Assembly (NCBI GenBank): GCA_035517775.1
Contig: DATIYF010000025.1
Span: 1-64,000 of the forward strand
DNA from: DATIYF01 sp035517775
GTDB lineage: Bacteria > Acidobacteriota > Terriglobia > Terriglobales > Acidobacteriaceae
DNA: 64,000 nucleotides
Reading direction: 5' to 3'
Below the pieces are notes generated by a model. It was given only the letters and a program-made list of their open reading frames with translations, was not told the origin of the DNA and did no database searches. Shown in pieces: positions 26,166 through 34,561 of this stretch. Positions within the stretch are counted from its first letter, which is position 1. Every line of letters starts with the position of its first letter. Position numbers and translations under genes: made by a program.

Positions 26166-26766
26166 GGCTGCTTCGGTCCGCTCCCCTGCCTCTGAACTAT
26201 TGTAAGTGACGGGAAAAGCTGCGGCGGAAGAGTCTTCCTGGAGATTGGGAAGGAGCGGCATGTGGTGTGTCAGCAGTTTGGCCCGAGGCCCGCCGGGCAA
26301 CAAGTTACAAAAGAACGCGTCCCACGGGCAGGGTGCATGGCGACGGGCACGGCACGCGTGGATCTGACCCATAATGACGCCAATCGCAGTGGTTGCCGGC
26401 GGGCACTCTTGCGCGAGGCTCCAACCCACCGGCCTTCAGCCACTTGTGCGGACGGATTGAAGGCTTCGCCAAAAGCCAGGGTAATCTTCACCATAAAAAG
26501 TTTGAATTTGACTTCGCTGGCACCCCCCTTCAAAATCCAAGGCCAAGTTACGTGAACTGAGTGTTGCAGCTTCAGTTTCGGAAGACGGCGATCGTGCGGG
26601 CGTGGCATCGCGCCGATCTCTTCGCCAGGTTCTCGATCGAGAAGAAGCCAAGCCTGCAGTAGCAGGCGGAGTGGCCGGGCAGGCATGCGCCGCGCGGCGA
26701 ACGGGTGGGTGTGCTTGCACGGGGCCGGAGAGGGTTGATCAGTAGACAGCGGACAGGAGGAGGTCT
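26166..26766. other. Gene-free stretch upstream of the ammonium operon
   Basis: 601 bases between the divergent pseudokinase gene and the first small gene of the Amt operon. I see no repeat family and no coding frame with support, although the pseudokinase frame stays open to 26429. The regulatory region for the operon must lie here. A weak sigma54-like TGGCAC-N5-TTCAA at 26518-26533 lacks the -12 GC and was not accepted. GGAGGAGGTCT precedes the gene at 26767. Confidence 0.4.
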
Positions 26767-26949
26767 ATGGCGGCAACGAAGCAACAGGGAACGTACCTCA
26801 CAACAACCTTGATTGGGTTTACGGCTTTCCCTGCGGGACTGGTTGAGGGCGGCGGGATGGGGATTGTGGTCGCACTCGCGGGGATTGCGCTGTTGATCTA
26901 CTCGGCAGTGGGTTTCTACCGCATTAAAGGGCTGGCGCCTTCAAGTTAA
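26767..26949 (+). CDS. Small membrane protein (60 aa)
   Basis: 60 residues with two predicted membrane helices: LTTTLIGFTAFPAGLVEGGG and GIVVALAGIALLIYSAVGFY, and a short tail. GGAGGAGG precedes the ATG. It is the first gene of the run leading to amt, 22 bases before another small membrane protein. No family is recognised; a subunit or assembly role for the transporters is possible but unproven. Confidence 0.65.
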   Translation: MAATKQQGTYLTTTLIGFTAFPAGLVEGGGMGIVVALAGIALLIYSAVGFYRIKGLAPSS

Positions 26950-26971
26950 GTTTACCCATACGGAGAGTGAC

Positions 26972-27157
26972 ATGAAGATCGTAGGAATTCTAGTGATACT
27001 CGCGGGATGGCTGCTGCCGGTTGTGGGCCTCACCATGACGCAATCCATGGCAGCGAGGTTCGTGCTGGTGTTTCTGGGGATCGGGATCATATTGGTCGGG
27101 ATCCTGGGAGTCCTCAACAAGGCGCACCTGAAAGAAGCGATTTGGAAGAAAGCCTGA
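26972..27157 (+). CDS. Small membrane protein (61 aa)
   Basis: 61 residues with two predicted membrane helices (VGILVILAGWLLPVVGLTM and FVLVFLGIGIILVGILGVL) and a basic C-terminal tail (NKAHLKEAIWKKA), so probably both ends are cytoplasmic. GGAGAGTGAC precedes the ATG. It sits 80 bases before amt in the same direction. It resembles the preceding small protein in layout, not in sequence. Confidence 0.65.
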   Translation: MKIVGILVILAGWLLPVVGLTMTQSMAARFVLVFLGIGIILVGILGVLNKAHLKEAIWKKA

Positions 27158-27237
27158 GCACCGGGGCGGTGAGACGCGAGCAGGACGAGCGTCCGCGCTG
27201 CGGCGCTCAAAATCGAGAATCGCAAGGAGACGAGAGG

Positions 27238-28932
27238 ATGAAACACCGGGGAGGAAAGAAGAGCGGTTGGCTGGTGGCGGTTGTTCTTTTGCTTTTCCTG
27301 TGCGGATTGGGAGCCTGGGCGCAAACGCAAACCACGCCACCCCCCAGTGCTCCCGCGGCCTCAACGCCGCCAGCGCCGACGCTGGCGGCGCCTCTGGATT
27401 TGAAACCGGCGGCCGCGCCCTCGGCCGACGATCTGGCCAAAGGCGATCCGGGGGGAACCATCACCGGAACCGCCAACGATGTCGTCGTCTCTGACACCAA
27501 GAAGGGCATGACCCTGGCCGACGTGGTAAACCAGGCGGGCCAGAACCGCATTGCCGCCAACTTCATCTGGACTCTGGTCACCGGCTTCCTGGTCATGTTC
27601 ATGCAGGCCGGGTTTGCGCTGGTGGAAACCGGACTGTGCCGCGCCAAGAACGCCAGTCACACCATGATGATGAACTTCATGGTGTATGGATTTGGCTTGT
27701 TCGCGTTCTGGGTCTGCGGCTTTGCCATACAAATGGGCGGCGGAGGGCCCTACGCCACGCTGGGCGGGGCCGGGGGCCTGACCTCGGAGCAGACCATCAG
27801 CTTCCTGGGAAAGACCTGGGGAATTTTCGGCAAGCACGGGTTTTTCCTGACTCAGGGCGGCTCCTATGACGTGGGCGCCATGGTGCTGTTCCTTTTCCAG
27901 ATGGTTTTCATGGATACGGCGCTGACCATCGTCACCGGCGGCTGCGCCGAACGCTGGAAGTACGCGGCCTTCGCCCTCTCCTCGGTATTCATGGGCGCGA
28001 TTACGTATCCGGTTTACGCGAACTGGGCGTGGGGCGGCGGCTGGCTCTCGCAGTTGGGAGCTAACTTCGGCCTGGGCCACGGTTACTGCGATTTTGCCGG
28101 ATCGGGCGTGGTGCACGCCGTAGGAGGGCTGACTGCGCTGGCAGTTTCGATGATCATCGGACCGCGCATCGGCAAGTACACCAGGGAAGGAAAGTCCAAC
28201 GCCATTCCGGGGCACGATATCGTGATCGTGCTCACGGGCTGCTTCATTCTGGCCTTCGGCTGGTTCGGGTTCAATCCGGGCAGCACGCTGGCGGCTTCGG
28301 GCAACGGCGCGCTGCGCATCGGCACGATTGCAGTGGATACCATGCTCGCCGGTTGTACGGGATCGTTCGGCGCGATTCTGTATATGTGGATGCGCTACGG
28401 CAAGCCCGACGCCTCGATGTCGGGCAATGGCTTGCTGGCCGGCCTGGTGGCGATTACGGCGCCCAGCGGCTTCGTGAGCACCGTGGGCGCGGTGATCATC
28501 GGCCTGATCGCCGGGGTGCTGGTATGCGTGAGCGTGGAATTCATTGACCGGATCATGAGAGTGGATGACCCGGTGGGCGCAATTTCGGTGCACGGCACGT
28601 GCGGGTTGTGGGGCGTAATTTCCGTCGGGCTGTTCGCCGATGGGACCTCGAACTACGGCGGAAGCTGGAACGGCGTGGCCGGCTCGGTGCGCGGGTTGTT
28701 CTACGGCGACGCTTCGCAGCTGGTGGCGCAGCTGATCGGGGTAGCGACCTTGATGGGCTTCGTATTCAGCCTTTCGTACGTCGCCAACCAGGTGATCGAG
28801 TTCTTCGTGGGCCAGCGCGTCCCGGCGGCGGACGAACTGGAGGGCCTGGACATCCCCGAAATGGGGGCGCTGGGTTATCCGGAATTTGTGTTGCGTCCGG
28901 AGAGCCTGCCCGCGGGAATGGCCGCCGACTGA
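27238..28932 (+). CDS. amt: Ammonium transporter, Amt family, with an N-terminal signal region
   Basis: 564 residues, longer than the usual 400-450 because of a signal-like helix (residues 9-29), a Pro/Ala-rich segment and an extra conserved stretch (GGTITGTANDVVVSDTKKG). The core is classic: MQAGFALVETGLCRAKNASH, GSGVVHAVGGLTALAVSM with the first pore His, and AISVHGTCGLWGVISVGLFA with the second. NH4+ or NH3 passes the inner membrane. A PII gene closes the operon, the usual Amt regulator. AGGAGACGAGAGG precedes the ATG. The frame is open back to 27007, but this overlaps the small gene upstream. Confidence 0.95.
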   Translation: MKHRGGKKSGWLVAVVLLLFLCGLGAWAQTQTTPPPSAPAASTPPAPTLAAPLDLKPAAAPSADDLAKGDPGGTITGTANDVVVSDTKKGMTLADVVNQAGQNRIAANFIWTLVTGFLVMFMQAGFALVETGLCRAKNASHTMMMNFMVYGFGLFAFWVCGFAIQMGGGGPYATLGGAGGLTSEQTISFLGKTWGIFGKHGFFLTQGGSYDVGAMVLFLFQMVFMDTALTIVTGGCAERWKYAAFALSSVFMGAITYPVYANWAWGGGWLSQLGANFGLGHGYCDFAGSGVVHAVGGLTALAVSMIIGPRIGKYTREGKSNAIPGHDIVIVLTGCFILAFGWFGFNPGSTLAASGNGALRIGTIAVDTMLAGCTGSFGAILYMWMRYGKPDASMSGNGLLAGLVAITAPSGFVSTVGAVIIGLIAGVLVCVSVEFIDRIMRVDDPVGAISVHGTCGLWGVISVGLFADGTSNYGGSWNGVAGSVRGLFYGDASQLVAQLIGVATLMGFVFSLSYVANQVIEFFVGQRVPAADELEGLDIPEMGALGYPEFVLRPESLPAGMAAD

Positions 28933-28958
28933 TTCGACAGCCGGTATAAGGAGAGGGA

Positions 28959-29513
28959 ATGATCAGCAGCTTGCATGCAGCAAACGAAGTGGTGGAAATG
29001 CCCGGGGCGCTGGGGTTTCGCCCGCCCCGGGCAATCTCCACGCAGGCGCGCCAAAGCCTGCAGGAAGGGCTGACTCACCTGCAAATGGGTGAGGCGCAGG
29101 CGGCGGTGCAGGCGTTTTCCGAGAGCCTGGCGTGCGCCCCGGAGTTTACCGAGGCGCACATTTTTCTGGGCATTGCCCATGCCCTGACCCACAACATTTA
29201 CCCGGCACTGGACCACCTGGAGACAGCCACCAAGCTGGAGCCGGAGAGTTTTGCCGCACACTACACGCTGGCGCAGCTCAACTTCAAGCTGCGCATTCCG
29301 ATCAAGGGCTATGAGGAGGCGGAGCTGGCACGGCGCTGCCCCATGACGCTCGAGCAACGCAAAATGCTCACTGAACTGCTGCGCCAGGAAAAAGCGCGCG
29401 AGCGCAGCGGGATCATGCGGCCGTGGTTCAACAAGCCCTTCCGCTGGCCGGGGTTTGTGCTGGCGGGGGGCGGGCTGGCGGCGCTCACCATGCTGCTGCT
29501 TCGGCTCCATTAG
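28959..29513 (+). CDS. TPR protein with a C-terminal membrane anchor
   Basis: 184 residues. Residues 25-110 form about two to three tetratricopeptide repeats (QSLQEGLTHLQMGEAQAAVQ, then AFSESLACAPEFTEAHIFLG and ALDHLETATKLEPESFAAHY). A C-terminal helix near 163-183 (WPGFVLAGGGLAALTMLLL) anchors it with the TPR part in the cytoplasm. AAGGAGAGGG precedes the ATG. It lies 26 bases after amt, so it is probably a partner protein of the transport system. A TPR gene between amt and an antiporter is not a standard arrangement known to me. Confidence 0.8.
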   Translation: MISSLHAANEVVEMPGALGFRPPRAISTQARQSLQEGLTHLQMGEAQAAVQAFSESLACAPEFTEAHIFLGIAHALTHNIYPALDHLETATKLEPESFAAHYTLAQLNFKLRIPIKGYEEAELARRCPMTLEQRKMLTELLRQEKARERSGIMRPWFNKPFRWPGFVLAGGGLAALTMLLLRLH

Positions 29514-29547
29514 CCCGGGCGGTTTGCCTCAAGGGAGAAATTGACTC

Positions 29548-29748
29548 ATGCTTGGAACTCTGTACGCGGTGTTGCGGCAACAGCGCCTGGCCTGGTCGTG
29601 TACGATTGTGGTGGTGCTGTTCCTGCTTTTGGTTGGCCACGCGCCGGTGCTGCCCGTTCTGGCCGGCGGCCTGCTGGCGCTGGGCCTAGCCGTTTTCCGG
29701 GCCTGGCCGCATAACTCCGGCAAAGCGGTTCTGCGCGGAGGGCGATGA
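29548..29748 (+). CDS. Small membrane protein overlapping the antiporter gene
   Basis: 66 residues with two predicted membrane helices (WSCTIVVVLFLLLVG and VLPVLAGGLLALGLAVF) and a basic tail. AAGGGAGAAA precedes the ATG. The stop overlaps the antiporter start by four bases (ATGA), so the two are translationally coupled and may form a complex. No family is recognised. Confidence 0.7.
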   Translation: MLGTLYAVLRQQRLAWSCTIVVVLFLLLVGHAPVLPVLAGGLLALGLAVFRAWPHNSGKAVLRGGR

Positions 29749-31013
29749 GTACCTCGCTGCAAATCCTGTTGTGCATCTCGCTGATTATCCTGGCGGCGAA
29801 GCTCGCGGGCGCGCTGACGGCGCGGCTGGGCCTGCCGCTGGTGCTGGGCGAACTGCTGGCGGGGGTGGTGCTGGGGCCGACGGCCATCAATCTGTGGTCG
29901 TTTTCGTGGCTTAGCCATCCCGCGACTCCCAACGGCGTTTCGGTGGCGGCAGTGTTCCACGTGCTGGCGGAAATCGGGGTGGTGCTGCTGATGTTTGTGG
30001 CCGGCCTGGAGACCGATATCGGCATGATGCGCAAAGCCGTGGCCCCGGCGCTGTGGGCCGCGGTCGGGGGCGTGATTCTGCCGCTGGCCGGGGGCTGCCT
30101 GGTCTCGCGCGAGTTCGGGTTCAGCTGGGCGGACGCGATTTTCATTGGCACGATTCTGACCGCGACCAGCGTCACCATCACGGCGCAGACGCTGATGAAT
30201 CTGGGCCAGCTGCGCTCCAAGGCGGGTTCGACGATTCTGGGCGCGGCGGTGATTGACGACGTGCTGGGCCTGATTGTGCTCTCGCTGGTGATCGCCATCG
30301 CGCCGCAACTGGCCTCGGGGCAGGCAGCTTCATGGCGTGGACTTTCCATGACGCTGGGCAAGATGCTGCTTTGCCTGATTACGATTTTCTGGCTGGGGCC
30401 GCCGATTACCCGCTGGCTGCTGCAGCAGGCGGCCCGCCTGCACGGCCACCATACGGAAACCGCTGCCGCGCTGATGATTGCCTTCGCGCTGGCCGTCGAG
30501 GCGGAGTGGCTGGGGGGCATGGCGGCGATCACCGGCGCTTACCTGGCGGGACTGTTCATTGCCCTGACCCCGGCGCAGCAGAAGGTGTCGCATGAGCTGC
30601 AGCCCATGGTGAACTCGCTGTTCGGGCCGATTTTCTTCGTATCCATCGGGCTGGAAGTGAACGCGCGGCATCTCACCGGCGGCCTGGTGTTGTTTAGCTT
30701 GCTGCTGCTGATCGCGATTGTAGGCAAGATCTTCGGATGCGGACTGGGCGCGATGGCCACGGGCTTCACCAGCCGGGAGTCGCTGATTGTCGGGGTGGGG
30801 ATGATTCCCCGCGGCGAAGTGGGACTGATTACGGCGAGCATTGGGCTGGCGGCCGGGCTGGTGACAAATGACGTGTACGCGCAGGCGGTGATCCTGGTGC
30901 TGCTGACCACGCTGATTACGCCGCCACTGCTGCGCTATGCGTTTCCCGCGAAAGGGACGGAGACAGGCGCATCGCTCAGCGCCGCGGCCGAGAACCTGGT
31001 AGCAGACGCCTGA
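29745..31013 (+). CDS. CPA2-family cation:proton antiporter
   Basis: 422 residues with 12-13 hydrophobic segments. Family motifs: LGLPLVLGELLAGVVLGPTA in helix 2, then AEIGVVLLMFVAGLETD, the ion-binding helix ATSVTITAQTLMNLGQL, and AAVIDDVLGLIVLSLV with the adjacent Asp-Asp. It lacks the RCK/TrkA-N domain of Kef proteins. CPA2 members exchange Na+, K+ or, in a known Bacillus case, NH4+ for H+. Position between amt and a PII gene makes NH4+ or charge/pH balance a sensible guess, not a proven one. Confidence 0.88.
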   Translation: MSTSLQILLCISLIILAAKLAGALTARLGLPLVLGELLAGVVLGPTAINLWSFSWLSHPATPNGVSVAAVFHVLAEIGVVLLMFVAGLETDIGMMRKAVAPALWAAVGGVILPLAGGCLVSREFGFSWADAIFIGTILTATSVTITAQTLMNLGQLRSKAGSTILGAAVIDDVLGLIVLSLVIAIAPQLASGQAASWRGLSMTLGKMLLCLITIFWLGPPITRWLLQQAARLHGHHTETAAALMIAFALAVEAEWLGGMAAITGAYLAGLFIALTPAQQKVSHELQPMVNSLFGPIFFVSIGLEVNARHLTGGLVLFSLLLLIAIVGKIFGCGLGAMATGFTSRESLIVGVGMIPRGEVGLITASIGLAAGLVTNDVYAQAVILVLLTTLITPPLLRYAFPAKGTETGASLSAAAENLVADA

Positions 31014-31095
31014 CCGCCGGCGAAAAGTTTTGGGTGCTCACGATTGAAGTTGGTTGGCAGGTAAACGCGGTTACTCAACTTGAGGACAAAACACA

Positions 31096-31437
31096 ATGAT
31101 GACCAAAGTCGAAGCGATTATCCAACCTTCCAAGCTGGACTCGGTGAGGGCGGCCCTCGGGGAAGTAGGCGTGCAGGGAATGACCATAACCGAAGTCCGC
31201 GGACATGGCCGTCAGAAGGGCCACACGGAGCACTATCGCGGACAGGAATACGTGGTCAGCCTGCTGCCCAAGACGAAGATTGAAATTGTGGTGCCGGAGA
31301 ATCTGGTGAACGGCGCGGTGGACGCCATCATCAAGTCAGCCTCGACGGGCAAAATTGGCGACGGGAAGATTTTTCTTTCCAAGGTGGATGAGGTGATCCG
31401 CATCCGCAACCAGGAGCGGGGAGCGGCGGCGCTGTAA
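31096..31437 (+). CDS. glnK: PII nitrogen-regulatory protein
   Basis: 113 residues of the GlnB/GlnK family: MTKVEAIIQPSKLDSVRAAL, the T-loop GHTEHYRGQEYVVSLLPK with the uridylylatable Tyr51 (Tyr52 if the first Met of MM is used), and the ATP-binding GKIGDGKIF. It senses ATP/ADP and 2-oxoglutarate and typically plugs Amt when nitrogen is plentiful. It closes the operon 82 bases after the antiporter. Whether it also acts on the antiporter or the TPR protein is open. Confidence 0.95.
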   Translation: MMTKVEAIIQPSKLDSVRAALGEVGVQGMTITEVRGHGRQKGHTEHYRGQEYVVSLLPKTKIEIVVPENLVNGAVDAIIKSASTGKIGDGKIFLSKVDEVIRIRNQERGAAAL

Positions 31438-31530
31438 CAGGCGGGAGGCGAAATTACAGGATAAGCGCGGCGATGGGAGCCGGCGGGGCAGGCTCCCGAG
31501 GTCGCACCTGCCGCCAACCCGCAGGGATTT

Positions 31531-31932
31531 CTAAGTCCGATTCTTGAAACGCTCGTCTATCTCCACCTGATACCCAGCCACCATGCGGTTGGTTTCGTTG
31601 GCCATGCCGATCACGGCCATCAATTCTTTGAACATGGCATCGGTCATGCCTTTTTTTTGGGCGGAGGCCGTATGCGAGGCGATGCAGTAGTCGCACTGAT
31701 TGCTCACGCTGACGGCGACGTACACCAGTTCTTTGGTCAGCGGATCGAGCGCGCCCGGCGCCATGATCTGCTTGATATCTTCCCAGGTGCGCTTGAGCGT
31801 GGCCGGATCGTGGGCGATAGCCTTCCAGAAATTATTGATCCAGTCGGTTTTGCGCGTGGCCATGATGTCGTCATACACCGCCCGCACCTCGGGGCTGGCG
31901 TCTTTGTATTCGATAAGACCAAAGATGGACAT
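31531..31932 (-). CDS. AhpD-like protein (carboxymuconolactone decarboxylase family)
   Basis: 133 residues from ATG 31932, with AGGAG seven bases upstream. The redox motif is intact: SNQCDYCIASHTASA gives CxxCxxxH. Members include the AhpD thiol peroxidase and related disulfide-active proteins. Here the second Cys is encoded normally. This makes it a useful in-window comparison for the gene at 58526, where the same position is a TGA. The gene is convergent with glnK. Confidence 0.88.
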   Translation of the reverse strand: MSIFGLIEYKDASPEVRAVYDDIMATRKTDWINNFWKAIAHDPATLKRTWEDIKQIMAPGALDPLTKELVYVAVSVSNQCDYCIASHTASAQKKGMTDAMFKELMAVIGMANETNRMVAGYQVEIDERFKNRT

Positions 31933-31952
31933 GGGGCAGCTCCTGGGAATCA

Positions 31953-31994
31953 GCATTTGGCATTTAGCATTTGGCATTTGGCATTTGGCATTTG
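31953..31994. repeat. Tandem heptamer repeat GCATTTG x6
   Basis: Six consecutive seven-base units: GCATTTG, GCATTTA, then four GCATTTG, followed by a broken GCTCTT. It lies just upstream of the AhpD-like gene start on its 5' side. A length-variable tract here could change promoter spacing, but no promoter was identified. Confidence 0.85.
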
Positions 31995-32095
31995 GCTCTT
32001 AGGGAAATTGCGGCTGCATCGTGGCACTCCCGGCCAAGCGCCAACTGCTGAGTGCGTTTAAACCACGAAAGACACGAAGGACCACTAAGAAACCA

Positions 32096-32968
32096 CTAAC
32101 GCGGCGCATCGGGCAGCTCGCCGGCGAGCAGTTTGCCCAGATCGGCCGCCGGGCAGCGCACGCCGACATAAAACTGCCCGAAGAGCGCATACACGGCGCT
32201 CACTTCATCGAAGCGCATTTCGTAGATCAGCTTTTTGAAGACCAGGGGATCATCGGCGAACAGGTCCACGCCCCACTCCCAGTCGTCGAAGCCGATGGAG
32301 CCGGTGATGATCTGCTTGACTTCGCCGGCGTAGCGGCGGCCGACCATGCCGTGTTCGTTCATTTGCCGGGCGCGCTCCTCGATGGGCACGGTGTACCAGT
32401 TCTTGTCTTCGCCGCGGCGGCGGTCCATGGGATAGAAGCAGAGATAGCGAGTGTGGGGAAGCTCGGGAAAGAGGCGCGGCCGCATGGCCTCCTGCTGGCG
32501 CTCGATATTCGCTCTGATCTCGCGCTTCCACTCTTCCGAGTGCGGCTCCAGGCCGCGCTCAACCAGGGCCTGGTAGATTTTCAGCGTGGATTCGTAGAGG
32601 CCCAGCTCGATGACAGAAAGGTAAGAGGTGGCGGGCTCGAGAAAGTCGCTGAACCGAAGCTGGGCAAGTTGGAGCTCGGTGCGATTCAGGTCTTCGAAAG
32701 ATTCGCGGAAGTGGACCAGCATGAGATCGCCCTTGTGGCCGAGGAGCGAGAAAAGCGCCGACTGGCCGCCGGAATTCTGCTCGAACGCAGCTAGAAGATC
32801 GGCGGCTTCTTTGGCGATCTCCGATTTTTCGGCGGCGGGGAGCGGACGCCAGGCCGGCCGGCGAAAGCGCATCATCTGATGGAGAACGCAATAGCCTTCG
32901 ATGGTAAGCGGGACCGGGGGAATCGCTGCCGCCGCGGTCTTGGGATGGAGCGTACGAGTTGCTGCCAT
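32096..32968 (-). CDS. hemQ: Coproheme decarboxylase HemQ (chlorite-dismutase family)
   Basis: 290 residues. Family marks: CFYPMDRRRGEDKNWYTVP with the catalytic Tyr179, then RQMNEHGMVGRRYAGEVKQI with the proximal heme ligand His206, and ITGSIGFDDWEWGVDLF. These are HemQ features; true chlorite dismutases carry a distal Arg, which is not evident here. HemQ removes two propionates from coproheme III to give protoheme in the coproporphyrin-dependent pathway. This implies that pathway in this organism. No other heme gene is nearby. The gene starts at ATG 32968. Confidence 0.9.
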   Translation of the reverse strand: MAATRTLHPKTAAAAIPPVPLTIEGYCVLHQMMRFRRPAWRPLPAAEKSEIAKEAADLLAAFEQNSGGQSALFSLLGHKGDLMLVHFRESFEDLNRTELQLAQLRFSDFLEPATSYLSVIELGLYESTLKIYQALVERGLEPHSEEWKREIRANIERQQEAMRPRLFPELPHTRYLCFYPMDRRRGEDKNWYTVPIEERARQMNEHGMVGRRYAGEVKQIITGSIGFDDWEWGVDLFADDPLVFKKLIYEMRFDEVSAVYALFGQFYVGVRCPAADLGKLLAGELPDAPR

Positions 32969-33067
32969 GAGTTCCTCGGCATTCTATTGTAGCCGGAGAG
33001 AGGCGGGAAAGCGTGAATCAGAGCGACGAGGCACGGCCCACGTGCATCACTCTATCGGGAGGCGGAT

Positions 33068-33328
33068 ATGAAACTCAACGTCAAAGCTCTGGCCCTGACG
33101 GGCGCGATCTTCTGGGGCGCCTGTATGCTGGGCATGACTCTGGCCAACCTGGCGTGGGGAAACTATGGGCGGGAATTTCTTGAGTTTATGGCGTCGATCT
33201 ATCCCGGCTACCATGCTACGCGCAGTATTGGAGAGGTCATCGTAGGCACGCTCTATGGCGCGACGGATGGGCTGATCGGCGGCGCGATCTTCGCGTGGCT
33301 CTACAACATCCTGACCGGCGCTGCCTGA
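33068..33328 (+). CDS. Small membrane protein (86 aa)
   Basis: 86 residues with two predicted membrane helices (ALALTGAIFWGACMLGMTLA and GTLYGATDGLIGGAIFAWLY) joined by a polar region with YPGYHATRS. The start MKLNVKALALT and this layout resemble small proteins that databases sometimes call bacteriophage holin or DUF5676-like; I would not infer a phage link. GGGAGGCGGAT precedes the ATG. The function is unknown. Confidence 0.7.
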   Translation: MKLNVKALALTGAIFWGACMLGMTLANLAWGNYGREFLEFMASIYPGYHATRSIGEVIVGTLYGATDGLIGGAIFAWLYNILTGAA

Positions 33329-33340
33329 GTGCGACCGCAA

Positions 33341-34453
33341 TCAGCCCGAAGAAGCGGCCTTACGGGCCGGCCCGCTGAGATTCCGCGAGAGGCCTGCTTT
33401 TTCTGAGACCTCCAACAGCTCTCCTCTGGTTTTGGGCAGGCACTCCGGGTGCTGCTTCTGAAGAAATTCAATCAGCTTTTCGCGCACCAGGCAGCGCAGG
33501 TCCCAGGCTCTGCCGCTGTCGGTGGCGCTCATCAGGGCGCGCAACTCGAGGGTGTGTTCTTTGCTGTCGGTAACCTGCAGTCCCCAGGCCTTCTTGTCCC
33601 ACAGCGAGGACGACTGCAAAATCCGCTGCAATTCCTGGCGCACCTCTTCGACCGGCACGGTGTAATCGGTGTAGAGAAATACGGTGCCCAGCAGATCGGC
33701 GCTGGTGCGGGTCCAGTTCTGAAAGGGCTTCTCGATGAAATAGGTCAAGGGCAGGACCAGGCGGCGCAGGTCCCAGACGCGGACTACGACATAAGTAGTG
33801 GTGATCTCTTCGATCCATCCGTATTCGCCCTCGACAATCACCACATCATCGAGCCGGATGGGCTGAGTGAGAGCGATCTGCACGCCGGCGATGAGGCTGC
33901 CGAAGGTCGAGCGCGCGGCCAGGCCGGCCACCAGAGCGGCGACCCCGGCGGAGGCGAACAGGCTGTCTCCGATATGGCGGATATTGGGGAAGGTCATCAG
34001 CATCACGGCCAGAGTAATGAGCCCAATCAGGATCATGGCGACTCGTTGCAGCACGCGCACCTGGGTGCGAATGCGGCGGGCGGCCAGATTATCGGCAACA
34101 TTGGCGGCGTGATGGGAAAGAACCAGGTCTTCGAAGACCTCGAGCATGGTGATGGCCAGCCATCCGACCGAGGCGATAAGTCCGATCTGAATGGCATGAT
34201 GCAGCGGAGCCACGACCACGGGTGAGAGGGGCACGAAAGGGATGGCCAGAACGAGGACGAGCAAAGGGAGAACCAGGCGCGCCGGTCCCCGGCCATAGCG
34301 CAGCAGGGAGTTCATCACCAGCTCTTTGCGGGACGCGACGCGGGATAGAACGAAGAACAGCAGGGCCTGTGCGGCAAGTCCGAGCACTATGGCGGCGGCA
34401 GCCACGCCCCCGGTCCACAGCCAATCGCGCCAATGCCCGACAAACTGTGCCAT
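33341..34453 (-). CDS. MscS-family mechanosensitive ion channel
   Basis: 370 residues. About four N-terminal membrane helices precede the pore helix SAGVAALVAGLAARSTFGSL and the beta domain IRLDDVVIVEGEYGWIEEIT. The stretch WDLRRLVLPLTYFIEKPFQNWTR is characteristic of this larger MscS-like group. The cytoplasmic C-terminal alpha/beta part follows. It opens under membrane tension to release solutes. It may also have a more specific role, since it is convergent with the small membrane protein at 33068. Single gene. Confidence 0.9.
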   Translation of the reverse strand: MAQFVGHWRDWLWTGGVAAAAIVLGLAAQALLFFVLSRVASRKELVMNSLLRYGRGPARLVLPLLVLVLAIPFVPLSPVVVAPLHHAIQIGLIASVGWLAITMLEVFEDLVLSHHAANVADNLAARRIRTQVRVLQRVAMILIGLITLAVMLMTFPNIRHIGDSLFASAGVAALVAGLAARSTFGSLIAGVQIALTQPIRLDDVVIVEGEYGWIEEITTTYVVVRVWDLRRLVLPLTYFIEKPFQNWTRTSADLLGTVFLYTDYTVPVEEVRQELQRILQSSSLWDKKAWGLQVTDSKEHTLELRALMSATDSGRAWDLRCLVREKLIEFLQKQHPECLPKTRGELLEVSEKAGLSRNLSGPARKAASSG

Positions 34454-34561
34454 CCGGCCCCCTTTTGGCGGCGAGGCAATGGCCCGTGGGTCATCCGGTG
34501 TGGATCAGGCTCTGAGCGCCGCTGCCCCTTCCGCCGACCACAAGAAGATGCCGGCCGGCGA

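Noticed and set aside
26166..26429. N-terminal extension of the pseudokinase to 26429
   Set aside because: 88 residues without domain content and no ribosome binding site; ATG 26165 starts just before the kinase fold.
26518..26533. Sigma54-like TGGCAC-N5-TTCAA upstream of the Amt operon
   Set aside because: The -12 element lacks GC (TTGCA expected). It is too weak to call, and is about 230 bases from the first gene.
31475..31497. Hairpin GGGAGCC...GGCTCCC after glnK
   Set aside because: A seven-pair stem without a T-tract; it could be a terminator by Rho or none. Not called.
33068..33328. Phage holin and prophage remnant
   Set aside because: Only a vague similarity in length and helices; there is no other phage gene nearby.
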